Source: Acanthopleura granulata
Taxonomy: Eukaryota > Mollusca > Polyplacophora > Chitonida > Chitonidae
NCBI GenBank assembly: GCA_016165875.1
Contig: JABBOT010000009.1
Location: forward strand, 18,862,783 to 18,926,782
Direction of reading: 5' to 3'
Length of the DNA stretch: 64,000 nt
In this document: piece after piece, positions 53,206 through 62,692 of the stretch
Numbering within the stretch: position 1 is the first letter of the stretch
Layout of the letters: every line of letters starts with the position of its first letter
Notes under the pieces: generated by a model
Databases searched by the model: none
Told to the model about the DNA's origin: nothing
Seen by the model: the letters and a program-made list of their open reading frames with translations, nothing else
Program-made: the position numbers and the translations under genes

Positions 53206-53447
53206 TCAGAGCCCCTGTAAATTTCATCGTCATATGGATCAACCTATATTTACCAATGTAAGAGTGTCACCTGAGGTATATATATCTGTACCTTTCTACA
53301 GTCATTTGATATATGGTCAGTTCTTTCATGCAGTTACATGCATTATTGTACAGACTCTAAGAAGACCTTTGGTAAGACCTGGGACTGTTGTTTACTAGTC
53401 GCAGATCAGACACATGCAGAAATATGACAAGTGACAGTGGTACTTAC

Positions 53448-53471
53448 TTGGTGTCGTGAGTCTCTCCTCAT
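53448..53471 (-). other. Candidate 24-nt upstream (5' UTR) micro-exon
   Basis: On the minus strand, acceptor TTAATTCCAG and donor CACCAA|GTAAGT enclose 24 nt beginning ATG. Both sites fit consensus well. It lies 3.2 kb upstream of rabaptin exon 1. It cannot be joined in frame to exon 2, so it would be 5' UTR or a short upstream ORF. It may also be chance. Confidence 0.25.
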
Positions 53472-54485
53472 CTGGAATTAAGAGTATCAAGGTGATTTTC
53501 TCTGTATGTTACATTACTGGTTAGAAATACAAGGCACAGCCTAGTAACATGGGCGTGCTGATACCACTAACACACTGTGTCACTGTAGGCATATACGTGT
53601 GATCATTACAGGCCTGCATGGTACTTGTCTTCACCAATGACCTAGTCCAAAGTCTCTTGTTATCTCAAAAAGATATATTTTGTCCAAGGTTCCGGCCTGC
53701 CTCCGTGATGCAGTTACATTCTTAGTTGAGGATTTGAGAGAGTGTGGAGGGTAAGAGAAGTGTTGCTACTGGAACAGCCTGGTTCTAGCCTGTGCCTGGG
53801 GGGTGGGGGGTGTATAGGATGGTATAACACTCAAGCACTGTGTCATGTTTCAGTTCAGACTTCGCTCAGACTTCAACTTCTCAAGATCAACTGTCTGTTC
53901 AGTAAATAGAACTTCTCAAAAGTCACTGGTCAACCAGACTGGTTGAGAATCCTGTGGCATATTGTCACTAATGAGACTAGAAGTTCAAATCTAGCTCCTG
54001 TTTTTTTTTTTATTTTTATTTTTTTTTTATTATTTTGTTTTGCTTTTTTGGTTTTTTTTTTTTTTTTTGATGTGTAAAGTCAGAAGTTGGAAAGTTTAAT
54101 TTTAAACCAAAGATCAGTGGTTACGTCTCTGGGACATTCTAATTTCCTCAATTCACAGGATTGATTGGTATGATATAAGTGAAAAATTCTCAAGAACGGA
54201 GTTATAAAACAATCCAGTAATTCAAAGTTAAGGGAAATTCTTCCTTTTTTTTTTCGGTCAAGAACATGTTGGAACTTCCAGGTATCCTGAAGCCTTGTCA
54301 CTAAAAACTTGAATGTGGCATGAAATCCCTGATCACTGTGGCTGTAAAATGTAAATTAAGCCTTCGATTAATTTTCAGAGAAATATTTTAAATGTCAAAC
54401 TAACTCTTTCAATGTTTTATGTACCTGTAATGTTGGTTTTATGTTTCAGACATCTAGCATATGTGTGCCTCCACTGCAGAAGACA

Positions 54486-54677
54486 ATGTCTTGGTTGTTG
54501 TCAGCAATGTACCAGTTAATGACCTCTTCAACCCTTCTGGTGACCTTTGCCCTCTTTCCATTGGTTTCCATCTGCCTGGCAGTGTGGAGGTGGTTTAAGC
54601 TAATGCAGCAGAATGAGAAAACTCTCTCGCAATTTCCCTGTCCTGAGCGGCATTGGCTGTATGGGACATTAAAAGAC
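54486..54677 (+). CDS. CYP4 exon 1 (residues 1-64), membrane anchor
   Basis: Start ATG at 54486 gives [12 protein letters not shown] and a hydrophobic segment. An acceptor-like TATGTTTCAG ends at 54449, so the exon probably begins at 54450 with a 36-nt leader joined to an upstream noncoding exon not located here. Donor AAAGAC|GTAAGA; the exon end is repeated in tandem downstream. Confidence 0.88.
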
Positions 54678-57600
54678 GTAAGATCTTGTAGGTTAAATAT
54701 AATATTAAACACTGGCTGTATTGAACATCGAAACTTGTAAGAACTTGAGGGTAGTATACACTAGACACTTAGCTATACGGGACATTGAAAGACATTTAGA
54801 TCTTTTCGATTAAACACATTAGACGCTGTCCGCACTGAAGTTGGAAAGACGTGAAATCTTGTACATTATATACATTAGACAGTGGCTGTAGGGAACATTG
54901 AAATATGTAAGATCTTGTAGATTGTATATATACATTAGACACTAGTTGTATATGTATGTTCTGTATATAAACATTGATGAGGTAAGATCTTGTAGATTAT
55001 ATATATTAGACACTGGCTATAGGGAACATTGAAGGACGTAATATCTTGTAGATCAGTCATATACATTAGACACTGGCTGTAAGTATGGAACATTGAAAGG
55101 CATAAGGTCTTGTAGATTATATACTTCTTCCAGTGTTGTCTTTTCCCTGTACATTGTTAGCAAAGTGTTTCATGACATTTTTCTATTCATGTAGATATTC
55201 CTATCAAAATATGCAGATGATTGTGTGATGGAATGAAACCAATTAAATGCACAAGGAAGTTGGTCAACAGGGAATTATATCAAGCTAACAAGACATAATT
55301 CTCTGCATGATTCTGATAATGTGCTCATGTCTTGAAATTGTCAGCTTGTGTTACCAGTGTAGTCTGCCTCAAAAGCAGAAGACCTGCAGTTCAGTTCCAA
55401 ATCATGTCACATTTGAGACTTCAAAATCAGCAATCTTGGCACACTGATGGCATGTTACTTAGCATTAACAGATTGGTCAAGAAGTGGTCAGTCTAGTGTC
55501 AGTATATTGTGTCTGGCTATTAAGCCATATCCAGTACATGTTTGCCTCCAGGATCACAAAATATCTTAGGCATAAGTCAGACTTAGCGTTAAATTCAAAA
55601 CAGTTTACCAATCAAAGTCTGTGACATATCACAAATTTTTTTATTGCAATACTTTGTGTTGTCATGAACTTTCATGCCAAAATTAAAAAAAAAAATCATT
55701 GAAGTTCAAATCTACATTCAGGAATAATGAAACAACTTAAATTTAAGCCTGACTGAAGTCTAAGACGGCTTTGTAATACAGGGGTCAGCTGGTGCTCAGC
55801 AATAACGGACAGGTCAAATAGTGATCAGTGTGGTGTTTGTATACTGTGTCCGGGTAGTAAGCCACGACTGGTGTCTTTGGCATGGCATTTCATTGAGCAC
55901 TATAAGTGATTTATTTATTTCTTTGATTGGTGTTCTATAATGTACCTAAGAACAATTCACTTTTTCAACGGCGGCCAGCATTATGGTCAGAGGAAACCCA
56001 AGCAAAGCTTGGCGGAAACCCACGACTATCCACTGGTTTGCTGGAGGATCTTCCCATGTACGGCCAAAGCTGGACATGTTATAAATGAGATGACATTGGG
56101 ACAGGTTTGCTCTAGGAAAACACAGTGGTAATAGTAAAGATATAAACAGTGATGTCTTTATTTTCTGAGGGTAATACAACTTTGTCAGTGTATTATTGAT
56201 CTTCCCTGACACCCTCGATCCACAAGCACACATTTATAAACACTTGCATGATATACTAGATGAAAGACAAAGTGAAAACTGAGTGAAATACAAAATATAT
56301 CATGTTCTGACCAAAATAAACTTTTAGAGATGTTCACCTGAAAGGGAAAAACTTTGGAAAAATTAAGTTGTAACGAGTAAAAACACCTTTAAACACTGTA
56401 TCTGAAAATACATTCACTGATTTTGTCAGATTTTTTTTTTTCACCAAATGCAGTCAAATGTTTTGATTGTATGGTGGGTTTTGCGAACCGTTTTGATCGT
56501 GTGTCAACAGTGACGACACGCCTACCTTTCTCTGGTCCTAAAGCAGAACATAAACATCTTATTCACTTTTCTACACAAAGGGAAACCTCACAGGAGTATG
56601 GTTCACAAGAATTTTATTCAGACCTGAACATTAAGGTGTACAAAAAGTTTTGTGACATTACAGTTGACGCACATTATCAATATGGTCCATATTACCCACC
56701 ATGCAATCAAAACATTTAACTGCATTTAATTTGGTGAAAAAAAAATCTGACAAAAATCAGTGAAGGTGTTTTCAGGTATAGTTTTTAATGGTCTTTTTAC
56801 TCGCCATAACTTAATTTTTACGAGGGCTTTCCCTTTAAAACAAGCAAGTTTTAATTCACTCATGCTTTAAGCATAGCTTATGTCATACCCAGTCTGCCGA
56901 CGTGTAATAGCGGTAAATTTTCCATACACAAGAGGTTAACTTTAGGTCAACAAAGTTAACCTCTTATGTGTATTGGGATCAGAGTTAAGTTAACTATTAT
57001 GCGGAATATGAATCTGAGAGAGCACCGCAATTGTTGATCATAGGTCTTGTATTGATGCTATACGCACCTGTCTGTATGACTGTAAATTACAAAAACTCAT
57101 CACCTTTAGATCTCCTTTTGCATTAGAATTCATGTTATGGTCAATTTTAAGGTAAATGTTTAAGTACTTTATATATATTGATTGAAAGTTTTGCGATCAT
57201 GTGTTTCCTACAGGTGCATGCTGTCCTTAGTAGACTTGCAATCGGATCAGTGGTAAAAAATATCAAGACAGTGAAAGCGTCTCTCTGTTACAGTTCAAGG
57301 TGCCGAATCACAAGTTCTTAGAGGGGAATATACAGTTCACGGAGCGGTTCAAACGAACCTATGTCCAATGGATAGGCCCCTGGTGGGGGGTGCTGGTTGT
57401 GTGTCACCCGGAGACGGTGAAGGCGATATTGAAGGGCCTTGACCCTAAGGGACCTGTCTACGCCTACGTCAGGCCGTGGCTAGGTAGGTTGGTAAGGTGT
57501 GAGGGTTGGGGGTAGAGGGGGGTTGATATGCCATCTTCGTGTCAGCTAAATGAGTGATATACGCTTCAGTCTCTTCATAGTAATCTTTAATTAATATCGC

Positions 57601-60600
57601 AGCAATGAGGATTGAAACCTTGTGTGAGCATTTGAGCGGAATGAGATATTTGTTTATCAGATTACATGTGATATTTGATACGCAATGATCAGCTTTGTCG
57701 CGAACTTGTTTGTGCACAGGTGATGGGTTGTTGACAAGTTACGGACAGAAGTGGGCGCGAAATCGACGTCTCCTGACACCAGCCTTCCATTTTGACATTC
57801 TGAAGCCGTACATCCATGTGTATAATGAAGCAGTTGACAAATTCCTGGTGAGTGACTTGCTGTTATTGGACAAAAAAAAAACAACAATAAGCTTTATATG
57901 TAAGGTATTAGCCAATTTTTTGGCATGGGGGAAAAGGAAATTTTCAGAGTGAACCACTATCCTTTGGGAAATTATCAGTGGAGTCCCATACATGTTATTT
58001 ATTTATTTATTTGATGCATGTTTTACGCCGTACTCAAGAATATTTCATTCATATGACACATTATGGTGGGAGAAAACCAGGTAGAACGCAGGGGAAACCC
58101 ACAACCATCCAGAGGTAGCTGGCAGATCTTCCCACATACATCTGGAGTGGAAGCCAGCATGAGCTGGACTTGTCTCCTCTACCTGTGATGTGAAGTATCC
58201 TTTAGCTATCTTCATGCAAGACCACACGAAAAATCATTTCTTGCTACCCAGATAAAGGGAATAACCAAAGCCGGAGAATTTAGAAATTTTTCTGCCTGGA
58301 TATGGGATTGAACCTATGTCTAGTGTGACCTAGTTATTTTAAGTCAAACACTTTAATGGCTTGACCTCAGCCAGCTTTCCACTCTAAGCTTTAATTTGAG
58401 CTGTAAAGAATAGTCTGTGAATTTGACTGTTACTACCAGCACGTGTAAATATGAAAATGTGATTCATGGCTTCGTGTGTACAAAGTTTCATTGAAGCAGT
58501 TAAAATCTCTTTGCCCATTCAGGAGCTCACAGTTTATGTACCAAAGTTGTTATATACAACTGAACTGTGCCTTGTAAGGTCATGTGAAGTTGTCACACAG
58601 CACTGTGTATTTATACCGACAGCACTGTGTGGCTGCTGTGGCTATTCAAGGTTTAAAACCATGTGGTACTGTGCAATATCCTTACTGTTCAGCAACCTCT
58701 AGGAAACTCACACTTTCGTGCATGGTGTGAAGAGTCCTTGCTTAGAGACAGCAAGTAGTGCAGACTTTGAAGAGGAAGATTTACAAATTTTGGTGAACAT
58801 TTTTTTCTTTTCTTCTGGTTTTAGGATAAGATAGATAAAAGTTTGAAGGATGGGAAATCCGTCTTTCCTGTATTTAAAAATGTCAGCCTGCTAACTCTGG
58901 ATGTGATTTTGAACTGTGCTTTTTCATTTGAATCTCAGTGTCAGACAACTGGGTGAGTGTTTTGTTTTTTCGTTACTTATTTTCACAACATACACAATAT
59001 GTTTTCAGACAGTGACTTAATGTACTCAAGGTGTATGAATTATAATTATACAAAAATAAAATCAACAAAAACAGAGTATGATTAATTTCAAGCAATAGAA
59101 AATATATACATTCAGACTCATATAGATAAATTATTTTATTGCTTTATTTTACTGAAATGTTTATTTTTAAATGAACTTAACCTGTATTGGGACACAGGCT
59201 GCTCCCATGTATAAACATTGCTTTGTTATTTTTATTTACCGGTAATCAGCTGAAACCTGATCTATCTTTTACACTTTGGTTGGCAGTATTTGTCATGTGA
59301 GCTCAAATCATGAGCAATGACTTTTGTTTTGCTTCTCTTTTCAGCGAAAACCATCCCTATATACAAGCTGTGTATGAATTATGTTCTTTGGTTTCAAAGA
59401 GGCAGTTGTAAGTACATGAGTTGGTTCTGTTCATGTCTCTCTGCAGTAACACTCACGAAGGGGAGCTAACTGTTGCCAAAAGCAGACTAAAGGGGAGTAA
59501 CTTTGTCAGATGGTTAGTCAGAAGTAAAAGCCTGTGATCTTCACTGGTGTAATGAAGTGACTTGAAGTTTGTTTCACAACAAAAAGGCAAATTGGAAATT
59601 TAATGATCAGTGTTATTGCGTGGATTTTTTTTTCCAGTAATCTTCTCCACCTCAGTGATACTTTGTACTACATGAGTGCAGACGGGAGGCGGTTTAATGC
59701 GCTCTGTGATGTGGTTCATAGGGAATCTGAGTATGTCATCTCCCAGAGGAAAGCAGCGCTTGTGAGTTTTCATTTTCAGCAGATTGGGGACTTTTGTTTA
59801 CCACAAGTTCTCTTTTTTCTGCACACACGAAGCTGACCACAATAAAGAGTAATTTAAGTATTGTAAATAGTGTCGCCCAGGACCCCCACTCACTGTTAAG
59901 TCCACAATAATTAAACTTTTATTATCAATTCAATCTGTTTCATGTATTTCATCATAGTTAGCTCAAATACTCAAGTCATTTTAGATGAACAGACCATCTT
60001 TAGGTAAAGTATGTATCATCTAAAAATCATACTGATTCGAAATTATCATGATTTTTTACATGTTTTTACAGGGAATAAAATACAAAAAAGTTTAAATTTC
60101 TAGGGTAAATCATATTGGACAAGCTCAAGCACAGTGAAATTGCCAATTCTTTTTTGCTGTCATTATTATAACTGTCATAGTTCCACATAAAATACAGATG
60201 TAGATATAACAACTCATGTGTATTTATGTTGAATGTAGCTATATAGTAGTCAGAGGCAGCATTTATAAAGTTCTTTAAAGTCCACTGCAGAAACTCAGTC
60301 TATATTTGTAAAAATATGTCAAAAAACATGATGACCATATTTGATATAAGCATGCTATAGGCTCTTAGGTGATGCATACTTTATCCAATGGTTGTCTTTC
60401 TTTTAAATAATCATTCTTAAAGTTAAACATTTGTGAGAAAATTTAAATGATGAATCTTGTTCAGGAAAGTTAAATATTGCTTACATAAGCAAAACTTTTG
60501 TATCAGCTCTAATTGTAATCAACATATATCTCTTGATGGATACATAGGGTTTATGCACACATTTGAAAGTTAAAATAGTACTTACCTGTCCACAAAAAGG

Positions 60601-62692
60601 GAATCTGTGTGTGATTTTTCCATAACCGTTCATCTGATCAGTTTCACGCTGACTGGGTGTATTGCTGAGAACACAAGGAAATACAGTGTCGACTATTCCA
60701 AATTTTTTTTTACTGTGTATGCAAATTAGGTGATGGTGATATCACCTAATTATGTCACAGGTATGAATTATTCCCATGGGTATTGCAGCAGTAGTTACGA
60801 ATGTTGGGTTTTGCTTAAAAACGTTGCATTTTTGTTTGTTATTTTTTTCTCCTCCTTTTTATAAGGCAGCAGGGCAAGGGAAGCCACTGAAAAACAAGAA
60901 GTATCTGGACTTTCTGGACATCTTGCTGACAACTGAGGTAAAAAATCCTGGACTTTGCTATAAGACATGTTAGGGCCGTAAAATATGCTAGATGCTGGTC
61001 AGTGGAGGAGTTTAGGGATGTTTATATATATTTTAATACTTCCTTTAGGCCTTGCTCTCAGAACCTTGTTGGCAGCAATGCTTTTAGGGCTGGTTGATGG
61101 TCTTACATGAAGTTTATTGGTTTATTTTATTATAACTGCTTTCTGTCAGCACACTATACAAAAGTGAGCTGGTGTTTTGGGTGGAAGTCGATGTATATGT
61201 ATCCCTCATGTGTACCTCACTTGTCATTTGGCACTGGGAGGATAGAGCAAGGAAACAGAACTGGTTGGCCCGGTGTCAGTATAATGTGACTGGATGGGGT
61301 CTGATGTTTGGTGTCTTTGGCATGATGTTCCAGTGTGGGCAGCACTTTGGTGACATGGAGTGTCCCTGCCACAAGGAGAGACAGTATCTGTACATTCTAA
61401 GGACTCCCCATTGTTGAGTGAAACCCAAGCATACATACATACATACATGTACTCATGTGTCAATCACATGAGTATATCAATCATGATCATGACATGTCAT
61501 GACAATCATGACAGTAGGTTGTGTAGAGGGTAGACCATCTGCCTCGTGAAGGACAGATACAGGGCTCCTGTATCTGTACAGGTTCATCCTGAACCGAGTG
61601 GCATGTAAGACTTCAGAAATCATGGGAAATCCTGCCACTTAGAGGATCAGTAGTGTTGAACATAGCTTTGTGTGGTAACTCCCATTTTGTTTTGTGTCAT
61701 AGGACACAGATGGCAGCGGATTGTCTGACCAGGAGATCCGAGAGGAGGTTGACACATTCCTGTTTGAGGGTCACGACACGACCGCCAGTGGCATCTCCTG
61801 GGCTCTCTACGCTCTCGCTAAACACCCGGAACACCAGGCTCTATGCCGACAAGAAGTGGACGATGTGCTGAGCGGACGACACACTGATCACATAGAATGG
61901 TGAATAGCTGACCAGTAGACTCATGGCGAGCTTCATGGCTAGATTGGAGCAGTATGGTACCTTCAAGAGCCAGTGGCATGACTCAGACTACATTTGTGAT
62001 TTTTGTTTAAAATATGACAAGAAATTTTCAGTCACTAAATAGATGCTAAATTTTATGTTTTCAATGGGACCATGTGTAATGGATGGAGGATCTGTGGGTC
62101 ACACCAGGATTTGAACTCAGGATTTCTGCAGCAAAAATCCAGTGCTCTACCAGCTTAGCTAATGGGAAATTCCTGCTACCTACAGCTAGTATGAGCACTG
62201 GAATGTTGCTTCCATAACACTTCTCCCCACTTAAATCCCTCACCCCTCACCCTTACTTCTCCCCATTTAAACCCCTCCCATCCCCACTTAAATCCTCCTC
62301 CTCTCCTCTCCACTTAAATAACTCCCCTCTCCTCCTAACTTAAATTCCTCCCCTCTCCTCCCCACTAAAATTCCTCCCCTCTCCTCTCCTGCCTTTGCGA
62401 CCTCTCACCTTATACCCTCCCCCTCTCTGCCCATCTCCGTTTCCCTCTCCTCTCCCTCCTCTCCCCCCCTCTTCTCATGTCATGGTCTATCCCCAGGTCT
62501 GATTTGCGCGAACTGAAGCACCTGACACACTGCCTGAAAGAGACGTTAAGGATATACCCACCAGTGTCATATATCTCTCGGAAACTTGCAAGGGAGATCA
62601 CTGTGGATGGAAAGAGAGTTCCCGTAGGAACCAACATACAGATTCCAATCTACAACATACACCACAACCCTCAAATCTGGAAAGATCACATG
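54486..62692 (+). CDS. Cytochrome P450 family 4 (CYP4F/CYP4V-like), nine exons, 3' end outside window
   Basis: A membrane-anchored microsomal monooxygenase, by family likely acting on fatty acids or eicosanoids at the omega end. Joining nine exons gives 430 codons in one frame; CYP4 proteins are usually about 500-520 residues, so roughly 80-90 are missing past the right edge. Visible: an N-terminal hydrophobic anchor (about 13-33) and a Pro-containing hinge (FPCPERHW); WARNR in helix C (139-143); [13 protein letters not shown]; the I-helix oxygen motif [10 protein letters not shown] (320-329), whose Glu321 is the CYP4 residue that can esterify heme; and KETLR (379-383, the ExxR pair). The heme-cysteine loop is not in the window. 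No stop or frameshift was seen. Substrate and subfamily are inference. The gene diverges from the rabaptin gene. Confidence 0.93.
54652..55120 (+). repeat. ~60-bp diverged array of the CYP4 exon 1 donor, about 8 copies
   Basis: Exon end GGCTGTATGGGACATTAAAA then GAC|GTAAGATCTTGTAG recurs in altered form from about 54718, 54778, 54830, 54891, 54970, 55025 and 55088 (e.g. GGGAACATTGAAATATGTAA then GATCTTGTAG). Some copies keep GTAAGATC. Confidence 0.85.
55480..55905 (+). mobile_element. SINE-B-related sequences
   Basis: AGTCTAGTGTCAGTATATTG and TGTCTGGCTATTAAGCC, and again GTGTGGTGTTTGTATACTGT and CTGGTGTCTTTGGCATGGCA, resemble the plus-oriented body at 61275. Diverged; boundaries uncertain. 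Confidence 0.45.
55908..56090 (-). mobile_element. SINE family A copy, head missing
   Basis: TTTATTTATTTCTTTGATTG, ACGGCGGCCAGCATTATGG, GGAAACCCACGACTATCCAC, GATCTTCCCATGTACGGCC. Confidence 0.8.
56341..56837. mobile_element. Foldback family C element, complete
   Basis: About 140-bp inverted ends: left AAAGGGAAAAACTTTGGAAA, TCTGAAAATACATTCACTGA, TTTTGATTGTATGGTGGGTT; right, inverted, ACCCACCATGCAATCAAAAC, AATCAGTGAAGGTGTTTTCA, GAGGGCTTTCCCTTT. About 180 bp of unique core. In CYP4 intron 1. No transposase; a MITE by structure. Confidence 0.8.
56924..56973. repeat. Strong 50-bp hairpin
   Basis: ATACACAAGAGGTTAACTTT pairs with AAAGTTAACCTCTTATGTGT (one mismatch) over an 8-base loop. Confidence 0.85.
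57214..57252 (+). other. Candidate 39-nt cassette exon in CYP4 intron 1
   Basis: Acceptor TTTCCTACAG and donor TCAGTG|GTAAAA enclose 13 open codons ([13 protein letters not shown]) in phase 0, as are the flanking exons. The family length between the YG and WIGP motifs is already met without it, so it is optional or spurious. Confidence 0.25.
57294..57483 (+). CDS. CYP4 exon 2 (residues 65-128)
   Basis: Acceptor CTGTTACAG, donor GGCTAG|GTAGGT. Encodes [20 protein letters not shown] and YVRPWLG, matching the CYP4 pattern VWMGPxxPLLxxCHP through EPWLGDGLL. Phase 0 in, 1 out. Confidence 0.92.
57720..57847 (+). CDS. CYP4 exon 3 (residues 128-170), helix C
   Basis: Acceptor TGCACAG, donor TTCCTG|GTGAGT. 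Encodes [20 protein letters not shown] and [11 protein letters not shown], near-universal in CYP4; W139 and R143 are the heme-propionate contacts. Confidence 0.96.
57993..58165 (-). mobile_element. SINE family A copy
   Basis: TTTATTTATTTATTTGATGC, ACGCCGTACTCAAGAATATT, CAGGGGAAACCCACAACCAT, GAAGCCAGCATGAGCTGGAC. Confidence 0.8.
58825..58952 (+). CDS. CYP4 exon 4 (residues 171-213)
   Basis: Acceptor GGTTTTAG, donor ACTGG|GTGAGT. Encodes [20 protein letters not shown], equivalent to human CYP4F [21 protein letters not shown]. Confidence 0.93.
59345..59407 (+). CDS. CYP4 exon 5 (residues 213-234)
   Basis: Acceptor CTTTTCAG, donor CAGTT|GTAAGT. Encodes [20 protein letters not shown], matching human EYIAAILELSALVSKRH. 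63 nt, phases 2/2. Confidence 0.92.
59638..59761 (+). CDS. CYP4 exon 6 (residues 234-275)
   Basis: Acceptor TTTTTCCAG, donor GCGCTT|GTGAGT. Encodes [20 protein letters not shown] and [10 protein letters not shown], matching human FLYYLTPDGQRFRRACRLVH. Confidence 0.94.
60866..60937 (+). CDS. CYP4 exon 7 (residues 276-299)
   Basis: Encodes [20 protein letters not shown] and LTTE, the CYP4 FIDVLL segment. The acceptor is TTTTTATAAG, a less usual AAG end; the two CAG alternatives a few bases on break frame. Donor ACTGAG|GTAAAA. Confidence 0.88.
61275..61425 (+). mobile_element. SINE family B body, plus orientation
   Basis: GTCAGTATAATGTGACTGGA, GTGTCTTTGGCATGATGTTC, CAGCACTTTGGTGACATGGA, CCCTGCCACAAGGAGAGACA, TTCTAAGGACTCC. 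Inverse of the minus copies. Confidence 0.8.
61703..61899 (+). CDS. CYP4 exon 8 (residues 300-365), I-helix
   Basis: Acceptor TGTCATAG, donor GAATG|GTGAAT. Encodes [20 protein letters not shown] and [19 protein letters not shown]. Holds the oxygen-activation Thr and the CYP4 heme-linking Glu (E321 in this model). Confidence 0.97.
62075..62185 (-). mobile_element. tRNA-Lys-like sequence (SINE head)
   Basis: Minus strand: TTAGCTAAGCTGGTAGAGCA (A box), GGATTTTTGCTGCAGAAATCC-like anticodon arm, GAGTTCAAATCCTGG (B box). The acceptor stem does not pair, so this is a derived head or pseudogene, not a working tRNA. Confidence 0.55.
62218..62475. repeat. Long polypyrimidine tract before CYP4 exon 9
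   Basis: About 255 bp almost wholly C and T, broken by ACTTAAA words at roughly 30-bp steps (CCCCTCTCCTCCCCACTTAA type). Ends about 20 bp before the exon 9 acceptor. Confidence 0.85.
62497..62692 (+). CDS. CYP4 exon 9 (residues 365-430), ExxR
   Basis: Acceptor ATCCCCAG, donor CACATG|GTGAGT. Encodes [20 protein letters not shown] and then [13 protein letters not shown], equivalent to CYP4F THHNPAVWPDPEVYDP. The next exon, with FDPxRF and the heme Cys, is not found before 64000. Confidence 0.96.
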
